A DNA stretch of 64,000 nt, taken from Bretschneidera sinensis. Taxonomy: Eukaryota; Streptophyta; Magnoliopsida; Brassicales; Akaniaceae. The notes under the pieces are model-generated. The model saw only the letters and a program-made list of their open reading frames with translations, searched no databases and was not told the DNA's origin. Of the stretch, positions 31,311-42,370 are shown in pieces; position 1 is the stretch's first letter; each line of letters opens with the position of its first letter. The DNA is taken from the NCBI GenBank assembly GCA_023935145.1, contig CM043698.1, positions 76,092,501 to 76,156,500 of the forward strand, given 5' to 3'. A program made the translations under genes and the position numbers.

Positions 31311-33329
31311 ATTATTCCTTTACTTTTTACAACGTTTTTTTTTTCCTTCTCTTAAGTACAATGGATTGGCTATAATTTTGTTTGTTGTGGCTATTTTGTA
31401 CTTGTATGCTGCGTTTGGTTGCCGAGAAAAGGGAGGAAAATGGAGGAATTTTTTTTGGGGAACTAGATCATTTTAAATATATGCATAAATTGCCTTAGAT
31501 GTGGATCATATACTTAGTTGATTTTGTGCGTTTTTTATCCATTGACATTGAAAATCATGACTGTTACCTATGTATCAAGGTGTCGATTTAGCAGTAATTT
31601 TCACTTGTTTCTGGATGCTACATTTTGTGTTGCTTTTGAAAGAACAACACAATACGTGGCTTGCCTCTGAGCAGCTAAAGTTGATTATATTATTGAGCCA
31701 AATCTACTTTAGCTCTAGCCTGGCTTCTCAAGATTGAATGGAGCTTGAACATTTTTCTTGATAAGTTAAATGTTTATCCATATAAAGGGCACCTTGGTTG
31801 AATGGTGGTTGAACTTAGCTCAAGCTTGCAGAGTTCTGGTCAATCCTTGAGCTAAATAAAGTTATGTTTTCTTAATCATTCTCTGCAGTCCAACTTTATG
31901 CAACTTCTAGCATAAAAAATGTTATGTATGAAGTTAACTTTCAACGTATATGTTGTTTGTACTCGAATTAGAGTTTTGGTTCTAGAGCACATCCTCACTA
32001 AGTGAGTTTTGGTCAGGATGTTTCATCTATATATGCATAAATAATTATCATTTCATCAATATACTATCTCTTAACAAGAAACACAAAATAAATAAGGAGA
32101 AATTGCATTGAATAATTAAATAATGGATATACAAAGCTGTTAATACAACATCAACCCTGTTTTGTTTCTAGGAACAATGAGCAGAACTTTACTGGTCCAT
32201 ATCCTGGCTGTTTAAATAAACATAACTTAGCTGCTCACTAAAGACTGATGTTAGATTGTGAGGCATGAAAATAAAGTTTGCGGTAGCTGACCCTAAGTTT
32301 GAGAGATTGATGTAACGACCAACCCAAACAATCACATCTAGAACATGGTCTTGGTCAATAATATATTAAACTCTTATGCAACACCAGCTAGGAAAGAGAA
32401 AGCTCAATTTAATACTCATTAAGGATCTTGCCAGAGACAGAACACATGCAAGACTTTAGTTTGCAACCCAAGGATCACTTGTTTCACTCATGCTTCAATC
32501 CCAACTCAAGCATATCTGTTTTATTGATTTCTCAACTATGAAATTATTAAGTTAGCTAAAGACTATAAAAATGAAACTACATAAATTTCAGGATTATCAT
32601 GTGTAATTAAAAGGACATCTATGAAAGTCATAATTATCGCTTAATTCTATGTCTGCTTCTATTTTGACAGATCTATTACTATAAATTCATAATGATAAGT
32701 TGAAACATAAGCCAATCATCAACAGAGTAGTACCTGGGCCGCCTCAATCTCTAGTTCTTGCTTTTGAATATCGAATGATAGCGGGTGCAACATGCACAAA
32801 AAGAATAAATCTGATTTTCCAAAGAATGACTTGTGTAATTGCCTGAAAGTTAAGCCCATAGAGCGTAAAGAATGTGAAAGCATCAAACCAACTTTAATAA
32901 CAAAACCTTATTTGTTATTTCCCGATTATATGTATTCATGGTGCTTTATTATTACCCGATTTTACTTGATGCAGCAACATACTTTAATTATTATCTCATG
33001 CATGTCTTAATGTTGGCAACTAATCTTCCATCTTTTGTTCGCTATAAACTGTTACTACATTATTTATCATTCAAGCAATATCGAGCATCAGTACTCCTTA
33101 TTCTTTGTGTTTTCACGTAATGTAGTTACATGAATAGTTTGTTTTTTTTATTGGGATACTTTGTATAGAATATTAATTATAGTTTTAACTCAACTTCTTG
33201 TTATCAATTTCAGTTCATCCACTTACCAATAAAATCGAAGTTAGTGAATATGCCTTCTTTTGCCAAAAATATTACAATTTCTGACTTTATTAACGTTGTT
33301 TTAGGAAAGTCTATTGGTGTCATCTAAAA
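31311..33329. other. CACTA 5' non-coding region
   Basis: AT-rich sequence with no recognisable coding segment. It likely holds the leader and first intron of the transposase gene. Confidence 0.5.
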
Positions 33330-36200
33330 ATGGATAAAAGTTGGATAGATAAACCGAGGTTGAGTAAAGCCTATATGGATGGTGTTGCAAACTTCATTAG
33401 ATTTGCGTGTCAGAAAGCTTGTGGTCGTGGTAGTATTGTTTGTCCATGTAGGAGATGTGGTAATTGTTATTCATTCGAACCAGAAATTGTTCAGGAGCAT
33501 CTATTGTATAATGGGTTTAGTCCAGGTTACACCGAGTGGGTTTTTCATGGGGAGAAAGTCTCTCGTATAGACCACACTCACACTAGTTCACAACCCCCTA
33601 GTGTTCCAGGTGGCTTCATGGGATGAGATGATGTGTTGGGTTTGCTTCGAGGTGCCTTCGAGGTTACTTATGAAAAGCCAAACAATGAACCGTTAAGTTT
33701 AGGAATCAAAGTGGAATCTTCAAATGAGCATGGTGAAAAGCAACAGGTCATGGTGGGTTTGAGTTCAATGATTGTAGTGATCCTTCACACGTCGAACATC
33801 CAGTTCGTTCTGCTATTGATGAGATGACTCAGTATCGCAATTTGATGAAAGATTACGATATTGAACTTTATCTGGATTGTCAGAATTTCACAAAGTTAAG
33901 TTTTATGTTATATCTACTACACCTCAAATGTTTGAATGGGTGGTCTGGTAAATCTCTGACTATGTTGCTTGAGTTTATCAACATGGCATTTCCGATGTGT
34001 GCTCCATTGCCATCAAATTATTATGAAGCCATGAAGATTATCAAAGGATTGGGTCTTGGCTATGAGAAGATTCATGTTTGTCCTAATGACTGCACACTGT
34101 ATTGGGGTGAGCGTGTGAATGATGAATTTTGTTATGCGTGTGGTGTGCCACGGTGGGTTAAAAACAATGCTGATGATGAGGATCCATTGAATGAGATAGA
34201 TGGTCAATCGAAAAAGAGAAAGTCAGCTAAAGTATTGTGTTATTTTTCGCTAATACCAAGATTGAAAAGGATATATATGTCATCTAAAATGGCTTCGTTA
34301 ATGAGATGGCATGATAAAGATCGGACAAAGGATGGGATTTTAAGACACCCGACGGATGGATTAGCCTGGAATGAATTTGATACTTTGTATCCCGATTTTG
34401 CAGCTGATCCTCGGAGTATTAGGCTTGGCCTAGCTAGTGACGGGTTCAATCCCTTTCGAACAATGAGTTCAACTTATAGCATATGGCCCGTTCTTTTGGT
34501 CCCATACAACTTGCCACCGTGACTTTGCATGAAGCAAACATCCTTTCTCCTTTCAATGGTTATTCCTGGTGAGAGAAGCACCAGTAATGATATTGACATC
34601 TTTTTGCAGCCTCTAATTGAAGAGTTGAAACAATTATGGGATGGTGTTGATGCGTTTGATGCGTCCACCAATCAAAGCTTTAAGCTTCGTGCTTCCCTTC
34701 TTTAGACCATTAATGATTTTCAAGCCTATACAAACTTATCTGCTTGGAGTGCCAAGGGGCAGGTTGCTTGTCCATGTTGTGGGGAATCTACGCATTCTGT
34801 ATGGTTAAAGCACGGGGGAAAGTTTTGCTATATGGGTCATCATCGATGGTTAGCAGAAAACCATGAGTTTCGTTTTCAAAAGGATCAGTTTGATAGCACC
34901 ATAGAGTTGGGATCTGCTCCTGTTCCACCATCATGGCACGATGTTTTAAGACAACTAGAGGGTGGAACCTATAACTATGGTAAAACCTCGAAGCCTTCTA
35001 AGAAGAGGACAATAGAGGATGTTGGTACCTTTACGAGGCAAGTGCTAGCGGATGAAGTTGATAACCTTTTTGAGGGTGTGGACGATTTCCTTGAAAATGT
35101 TGATAATGAGGATATTCCCATGGATGAGGGAGTTGTAGATACATTGTGGAAAAAAAGAAGCATTTTTTTTAAGTTACCATATTGGAAAGACAATCTACTG
35201 CGTCATAATTTAGATGTGATGCATATAGAGAAGAATGTATGTGATAATTTGATTGGAACAATATTGAATATAGATGGTAAGACCAATATCGAGGAAATTG
35301 GTATTAGGAAAAACCTCTATTTAGTTGTTCTTCCTAATGGAAAAGATTACTCGCCTCCAGCATGCTACATATGTCCACGAAGTAGAAATAGAATTTCTTG
35401 ACCGTTTTCGCAAATCTTAAAGTTCCTGATGGGTATGCATCAAACATCTCGAGATGTGTCAACCTAAAGGATCGTAAGCTATTAAACTTAAAGAGTCATG
35501 ACGGTCACATATTGATGCAAGAAATCCTTCTAATTGCCTTAGGAGCATGTTTGCCTAGACATGTTGTAGCAGTTGTGTCTGAGTTATCATCATTTTTCAA
35601 AGCTTTATGCTCTAAAGCCCTTGATCCCCATGAGCTTGACTTATTGGAGTCGTGTGTTGCTTTGACACTCTGCCATTTGGAGAAAATATTCCCCTCGGGT
35701 TTCTTTACCATTATGGTTCATCTTATCATTCACTTAGCCTCCGAGGTTAGACTTGGGGGTCCCGTACACTACAGGTGGATGTATCCTGTTGAGACGTTAG
35801 ATGTTCAAAGCTATTTTGTGCACTTTGTTTTTTTTTTTTGGTTATATATTGGATACTTAATTTATCTTTAAGTTTTTGTCTTCGCAAGGTATTTAGTGCT
35901 CTTGAAATCTTACGTACGTAATAGAAGTCAACCCCGAGGGGTCAATTGCTGAAGGGTACAATGGGGAAGAATGTCTAACATATTGCTCCCAATACTTCAA
36001 AGGTGTAGAGACAATATTCAACCGCCCCCAAAGGAAAAATGATATTGTAAATTTTTCGGATGAATACATGTTTTCCTCTGGTGGATGGATAATGGGAAAA
36101 ATTGTGAGTGTTGAGCTCGATGACATGTCATTGGCTTAAGCACATCGTTATGTGTTGCTCCATAATGATAAACTTTCTGACCTTCGTAGGTTAGTATCAA
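33330..36200 (+). pseudogene. CACTA transposase (TnpD-like), interrupted by stops
   Basis: Starts at ATG 33330 with MDKSWIDKPRLSKAYMDGVA, the transposase-associated domain, which has a CPCRRCGN zinc-binding-like motif. The transposase_21-type core follows: ECIDMAF-like helix, CPNDCTLYWGE, CYACGVPRW, SKMASLMRWHDKDRTKDGIL, HPTDGLAWNEFD, DGFNPFRTMSSTYSIWPVLL. Then CPCCGESTHSVWLKHGGKFC, and LPYWKDNLLRHNLDVMHIEK with NVCDNLIGTIL. A DUF4218-like part (35398-35871) has LDPHELDLLESCVALTLCHL and EKIFPSGFFTIMVHL, continuing after a small intron to ~36200. In-frame stops occur at 33624 (TGA), 34520 (TGA), 34703 (TAG), 35399 (TGA) and 36137 (TAA), with a frameshift near 33800. In an active element this protein cuts the transposon ends. 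Confidence 0.9.
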
Positions 36201-36302
36201 TAAAGGAACTTAATTAATAATCATGTGTTTAAATTGAGTTTTTATTATTTGTTGTTACTACTTTGATGGCTAACAGTTACACAAAAACATCATTTATTGC
36301 AG

Positions 36303-37103
36303 CGAATTTTTGGCTGCTCAAAGGCTAACCAACCGTTCCAATCGACCAATACAAAGTCTCGAACAAAAGTGGTTGGTTGAGAAATTTCCCACATGGCTTA
36401 TGACACAGGTTAGGCATAATAACAAGAGTCTTCGAATGTTATAAGTGTTTTCAATTAAACATTGAATGTTGTTATCTCATATTAATTGTTGGAAAATGTT
36501 TAGGTGCCATTGATGGTGGATAACAATTATTCAGATGAATTAATTGCCTTTGCTCGAGGTCCAAATAATATTGTTAGGAGATTCAATGGATTCAATATCA
36601 ATGGCTTTAAATTCCACACAAAGGAACGTGAGAAGTGTAGACGATCTCAAAATTCGGGAGTTATGGTTGAAGTTGATGATAAAATGTATTATGGTGTGCT
36701 CAACGATATCATAGAGTTGGATTACTATGGGACGTTTAAGATTGTGTTGTTCCATTGTGATTGGGTGGATATTAATTCACCCAGGGGTTTAAAGAAAGAT
36801 GCAAGTGGGTACATTCTCGTGAACTTGAGTAGGTTAATACACACTGGTCAGTTATTGAAGGATGACCCGTTCGTACTTTCATCTCAAGTGAAACAAGTGT
36901 TTTATGTGCAAGACCCAACAAGAAAGGAATGGTATCATGTTGTGATCACAAAGCCAAGGGACCTATATAAAATGGGGGAAAAAACACAGGAAGAGGATGA
37001 TGACACTTACAATCAGTGCATGCCTTCTAATGTAGTGGTAGACGATCAATTAGATTGTATCTCAACTTGGGTTAGGATGGACATTGATGAAGATACCAAC
37101 TAG
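36303..37103 (+). pseudogene. CACTA transposase 3' exons with DUF4216-type domain
   Basis: Exon 36303-36408 (FLAAQRLTNRSNRPIQSLEQ ... KWLVEKFPTWLMTQ) lies between AG and GTTAGG. After a short intron comes a 200-codon open segment, 36504-37103. It reads VPLMVDNNYSDELIAFARGP, then YYGVLNDIIELDYYGTFKIV, LFHCDWVDINSPRGLKKD and QVFYVQDPTRKEWYHVV, the DUF4216 signature that follows the transposase in plant CACTA proteins. It ends with a natural TAG. This segment is open; it is called a pseudogene because the gene upstream is broken. Confidence 0.85.
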
Positions 37104-38404
37104 TTTTATGTGCATTTCTGTGTAATTATATTTGGATGTGTATTTATGTGATGGACATGTGTGTAAACGAGTTTTTTAAGGTTTTATTGTAACATGACAA
37201 ACCAGTATGCAGCTGAGTCTTCACACTATCAAGAAGATATTCACCATGAGCATGAGTATCACCTTGATGATGATCATGACTCGCAAAATGATTCTGATAC
37301 CGATCCAATAACAATGGGAAGTGATCACAATGATACTGAACAATGCGAGATAGTTGGTAATTTTTGTATTATAATACATTCTCTCTATAACTAGTTTGAA
37401 ACCACATTGTTATACTAATTATAAAATTTGTGTTTTCAATGTATAGATTTTGAAGGGAGGGTAAGGAAGCTACCACGTGTCCTGAGAACCTCACAAGTGT
37501 GGTCCCTTGAACGTGGGGAAAAAATTGTGGTCCACTTCAATGCACGTCATCAACCTATTAAGAAAGGTGGCCAAATGTTAAGTAGCTGGTTGGGCAAGGT
37601 TGCAAAGAGAGGGAACCTTTGTCCGCTTAATTACACGGATTGGAAGAAGGTCCCTTCTAGCTACAAGAAGGACCTTGTTATATTGATTCGGGTAAGTAAC
37701 AACTTAATAACCATTGATTGCCTCCATTTTATTTTTTTTTTTCGTGGTGTTGTACATGCATAATCCCTAACACCAATAATGCTTATTTGACATCGATTTC
37801 CTTTTTTTGTGGTAGAGGAAGTTCCATTACCCTATGATTGAGGCGATAGACAAAATTTTGTTGAGAATGATAGGGAAAAAATGGAGGGACTACTCATATG
37901 TGCTTAAAAGGGACCACGTGAGGAACAAAACAAAATAACAAGTTTTGAGCAATGATGTCCCAAAAGGAGTTGATCAAGACCAGTGGAAGCAACAGGTGAA
38001 CTACTGGTTCTCTGAGCAGAGTGAGGTTGTTTTAAGATAATTATGTTCATTTGGATTCTCATTGTTTCTATTTTTCTAATAATGGCTGATTATTCAATTG
38101 GTTTATGATTGGTGTAGAAATATTCTACTATAGGGACAACGGCACGTGAAAGAAAACAATGTCCTCACACATCTGGTTCAAAGAGTTTTGCTAGACGACG
38201 GGATGAATATGTGAGTTAATTTACTTCATTCATCCAATCTTTCATTTGAGATCTAGTGTATTGAGTCACAATTTGAACTCTTTTCATACATGGTAGGAGA
38301 TGACACATGGGAATGAGCTCGGGCGTGTAGAGTTTTTTGCTGAAACTCATAAACGCAAGGATGAGACTTTTATTGATGATGCATCATGACAATTTATGGT
38401 AAGT

Positions 38405-41400
38405 TCACTATACAAATTTAAACCAAGATGAAAAATTTCTTTGGCGTGCTTTATCATGTGTTGATATAAATCACAACATATTTTCTGGTACTAATGTAAA
38501 TTTGAGGATCTTACGTTTGGTGCTTGCTGATTGGACATGTTGGTACATAGATCTAAAAATGTGGTGAGAATGGGCTGCTCGTATTGAATATAGGCCAATA
38601 TCAGCTGGACAGATTGAAAAAGATTGCCCTGTCACTCGATTTTGATGCTAGTTTCAAGCTCTTTAAGTTGTAGCTTATGATCAATAGCCCCTAAATGGTA
38701 GTAGGATTTTATTTTTTGCAGTTGAGTCTCAATTGAATCTTACAAAACTGAGGTGTTTCCTAGGAGTGTGGAATGAGGAGTTATTCTTGGTATGGTTACC
38801 TAGTTCTCTTGTGATGTTCTCTTGCTTTTCAATCTGGTAGAAAGAAGTAGTTTTTTGTGAAGAAATGATAACTGATTTCATGGATAAAGTAATATTATGC
38901 CTGTGATGTGTAGACTGTACTATGAACTTCCTATATCTGCTCTCCACCCTAATTACTAAGTAGTGCCAAGTGGCAACCAAGCTGCACCTAATAAAAGATA
39001 ACCAAAGACATCAAATATGGGATAGCATTATGATTATTACTTATCCATTCAGTTAGTGAAATTATTTATGGAGTACTTGTTTTCTATTATCATCTTGTAA
39101 AAGATCAGCATGAGGATGCAAGCTTTCTTCCTTTGAGGATAAATTTATAATGATGATGTTGCTAGACTGTACCTAATCAGTTTATTTACTTTTTTCATAT
39201 TAATTCCTTATTCTACTTCTAGCCTGTATGCATGTTTGTTCTTAGTATATGTAAGTACTTATCTAGACAGCCATCTGCTTTGAAAGCCAACAGTTGTGAA
39301 CAAGTATAGCCAGGGTGCTAGGCGAAAGAAACCTAAAGCCGAAACATTTTACCTTCATGAAATTATATGAGTAATTTGTGTGTTTGTGACTCTGTTATGT
39401 TGAACTAAATTTTTTGGCTGAAATTGTTGTTTGATAATACTGTTTCATGTTGTTGTTTTTGACATGTATGGTATGCAGTAACAGGAGTACAAAACAAGCA
39501 GCATAATTATCATACTACTGAAATTTACATAATCATAGTTATTAGCACAGAATGTTTATGTCATGGTAGCAACAACAACTTTTCGCTTTTCTTCTTGAAT
39601 CATGGAATGCTGTTGCCTAGCTCAACGGAGAGTTTAGTTCAATGTTTTTGCTCTTTTCTAGCTGGTTATGCAAAGTTGTTTGCTTATATTCTGGTGTTGT
39701 TTAAATGTTAGATTGAGAAAATTTTAAACTATAACTTTGAAGTTTACAACTACTGGTGCATACCTCGTTCTCTTCCTATTTCTCTTACTTCAAATCAGGA
39801 GCTATTGTTTTGGGCACTGCTGTCTATATATGACATCACAATTTTGGCTTGAAGTGAGTCCCTGCAAGCCATCAGAGTTATATTTTTATGATATGGTTCT
39901 TGACTGAATAGAAAATCAAGCTTCACAGAAGAGATTAAAGAGATAAAAGCTTAGAATTTGATAATTGGTTTGTCGTGAAGTTGTTTTTAAGTGAGTCACA
40001 GTAGAATCCACATTTTGTAAAATATGTAGCAACACTTTTCTCTTCACCTTTGATCCCTGGCAATCAGAGATAGCATCTTTGGTAATTTCTATTAGACATG
40101 ATTTTGTCCACCTTGTATATTTTCCTGTTTGTGTGCGTGTGCGTGTGCGTGAGACAAAGCTAAGAGAGGGAAGGGGTTTGAGTTCATAATTTCTCAAGTA
40201 ATGATGGGAACAAGGACTTTAAGGTTGTGTTTAATAAGAGAGAAAAGTGAGAGGAAAGAAAATTAAGATCATTGATGTTTTTTTTTTTGTACTTACAAAT
40301 CATAATCCTCTCAAATTGGAAGGATTGGAGGGTGAAAAATAGGACAGAAAGAGATAAGATTATCAATTTAACAATTAATCTCCGTCTTATCTCTTATATA
40401 ATGGTAAAAATAATATTATTAAATTCACTTTCTTATTATTTTTCCATTTTACTAAATAAGAGAGAATTATTTTGTTTTTTCTTAGTTTTCCATCATATCT
40501 ATTAAACACATGGAAAAAAAAAAAACATTAATCTTCTTAGTTTTTCCTCTTACTTTTTTTCTATCTCATTTTTTCCACCTACTAAACAAACGCTAAGTTT
40601 CAAATTGGGAGACTCAAATCATCAACCCTCCAGATTAGTTAGATTATTGGACAATTGATATATATTGCAGGTTTACTTTTTAAATCAAGAATGGCATCAA
40701 CAGGTTTAAGATTGAGGGCCATGGTACTGGAATTGAATCCATTGATCATATTGCTTAGTGAATTTGTTGATTACTTCTCTTTTGGTACACTAAATCGGTT
40801 GATTTCTGTGTAAGCTAATAACAGTATTGGTTAGCTGTGTGATTTTATCTTAGTACTGAACTTCCTTAAGGTAACTTCCAATGAACTCTGTTCACTTTTT
40901 TGACAAATAACATTCCTGTTATGCACCCGACAGGTCTTCCATCAGTAAAGCTCCTAAAGACATAAAGCTGGGAAAAGATGAAAGAGAGAGAAAAGAATTT
41001 TTTTGACCTCTACTAATTATATTCCCACTGGGAGAATTGGTTGCATTGCCATGTTTTTTCAAACTATGGCTTAGCTTCCAAACTCAAAACTCTAGCAATT
41101 TAAATACCAACATTCATGATTATAGCATGGTGCTTCTATTTAAATTTCCTAGATGTTAACCTTTTGCCTAGGTTTTCATAGATTTCATATCTCATAATTT
41201 TGTTATGTATTTTACAATTTTGACATAGGTTCTCATTTCAATTTTCAAAGTCAATCCACTTCAATGCATTGTATCATGATTTTCCTACCTGCATCTGTCT
41301 TGCGTGTCTTCTCTTGTGTCTGCTTACCAACTAGCTCATGGTGTGTCACCTCTTTTCTTTTTCTTGTCATTTTAAAAGTGAGCCAATGGAAAGAAAATAA

Positions 41401-41945
41401 GCTTAACATCCTTTTAGAGCAAATAATGGAACTCCCAAGTAGTGATGAAAATAATTGTGAAGTTGCATTTCACTCTAGTTATCTCTGCTTGAACTGGTTA
41501 GTATGAGAATTTTGTGAATAAATTAGAGCTTTGAATTCAATCTCTTGTGAGAAACGAAATTAGAGAGAGTCATTGTCCTATATCACTTTTTATCTATTTA
41601 TCTATCAGTTTGTTTGTTTATATCCATTTCATAGAGTAATACATTGCTTAAATAATGTTGGGGTGTCTCAAGTCTCAACCTTGTTAGAAAGCAGTATTGG
41701 TAAAAGTTACAAGGTCTAGAGTGAGATGAACGATGCTATGGCTGTCTTCTATTATTTGATTTCCACATTTATGGCTAAAAATTAGTCTGTATTATTGTTT
41801 GGATTGTATATTTGTTTTTCTTTTGCAGGAGGTTTTATGAAAAAATAGGGGAAATTCTGCCAGTTTTTCTACAAAATATGATAAGCAACTATTGTTTTAT
41901 GTAAATTTCCTTGCAATTAGCTACTCAATATTTGGAGGAGTTTAA
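38405..41945. other. Enlarged intron of the TnpA-like gene
   Basis: About 3.5 kb without convincing coding sequence. It contains a candidate MITE (40221-40595) and a GTGTGCGTGTGCGTGTGCGTG stretch at ~40131. Only the first ~15 bp and the last ~130 bp match the intron of the inverted copy. Confidence 0.6.
40221..40595. mobile_element. Candidate MITE
   Basis: An AT-rich 375-bp segment bounded by imperfect inverted repeats: AAGGTTGTGTTTAATAAGAG at the left, against CTTAGCGTTTGTTTAGTAGG (reverse complement of the right end). It is non-coding. The target duplication is not clear (possibly TA or TTA). Confidence 0.45.
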
Positions 41946-42130
41946 TCTTTATTGTTTCGTAATTATAGGTGACAGCTGAAGCTCGTGTTGCTGAATTTGT
42001 TGCAGCTTCAGGATCCTCTGATGCTAGCAATAATTTAGCAATACAAAATAAAGTCTTCACCAAGCTTATGGGTGAAGAGAGTTCTGGTCATGTCCGAGGT
42101 CAAGGGTTTGGAGTTACACCCTGTGCTGTG

Positions 42131-42370
42131 AATGTTCTCTATCTTATATACCGGTGCTTAAAATCTCCGCTATATAACGGCGCTTGTAAGTGCCGCTATA
42201 TACCAGCGCTTAAAATCTCCGCTATATACCGGCGCTTAGAAGCATAAAAAAAAAATGCATAAAAAGCGTCGGTATTTACGTTTCGACATCACACATTCCG
42301 GCGCTTGATCCGGTGCTTGTGAAAAGCGCCGGAATATGCAAAAAAAAGCCCCGGTATACATTCACCGGAT
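42131..42370. repeat. Centre of the tail-to-tail CACTA palindrome
   Basis: Left half: repeats of CCGGCGCTT and AATCTCCGCTATATA in element A orientation. Right half: AAGCGCCGGAATATG and AAGCGTCGGTATTTACG in the opposite sense. Neither CACTA terminus remains between them, so both 3' tips were lost at the junction. Confidence 0.75.

Larger units (their letters stand above)
37193..42130 (+). pseudogene. CACTA TnpA-like gene (Ptta/En/Spm family)
   Basis: Multi-exon gene. First exon ~37194-37357 (TNQYAAESSHYQEDIHHEHE, acidic/histidine-rich). Second ~37445-37692: KLPRVLRTSQVWSLERGEKI, VVHFNARHQPIKKGGQMLSS. Third ~37817-38035: RKFHYPMIEAIDKILLRMIG, KWRDYSYVLKRDHV; it contains TAA at ~37936. Fourth ~38119-38212, fifth ~38298-38401 (MTHGNELGRVEFFAETHKRK, with TGA at ~38388). 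The last exon is ~41969-42130: VTAEARVAEFVAASGSSDAS then FTKLMGEESSGHVRGQGFGV. The order matches the plant transposase Ptta/En/Spm domain. The penultimate intron is about 3.5 kb, against ~0.8 kb in the inverted copy. Stops show it is dead. Confidence 0.82.
30577..42140 (+). mobile_element. CACTA (En/Spm) transposon, element A, 3' terminus missing
   Basis: Starts with the CACTA-family terminus CACTACAAGATAATTGAC (30577-30594), followed by ~430 bp of palindromic subterminal repeats. Then come a transposase (TnpD-like) gene, a DUF4216-type segment and a TnpA-like (Ptta/En/Spm family) gene. At the right end the subterminal-type repeats reappear (42141-42250), but no inverted CACTA terminus is found. 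There the element meets a second copy in inverse orientation. Several stop codons show it is inactive. Confidence 0.88.

Noticed and set aside
31049..31311. Three overlapping frames on both strands in the CACTA 5' region
   Set aside because: Explained by imperfect C-rich direct repeats; no family resemblance.
42131..42300. Intact CACTA 3' terminus at the palindrome centre
   Set aside because: No CAATT...TAGTG or CACTA tip was found there; only subterminal-type repeats remain.
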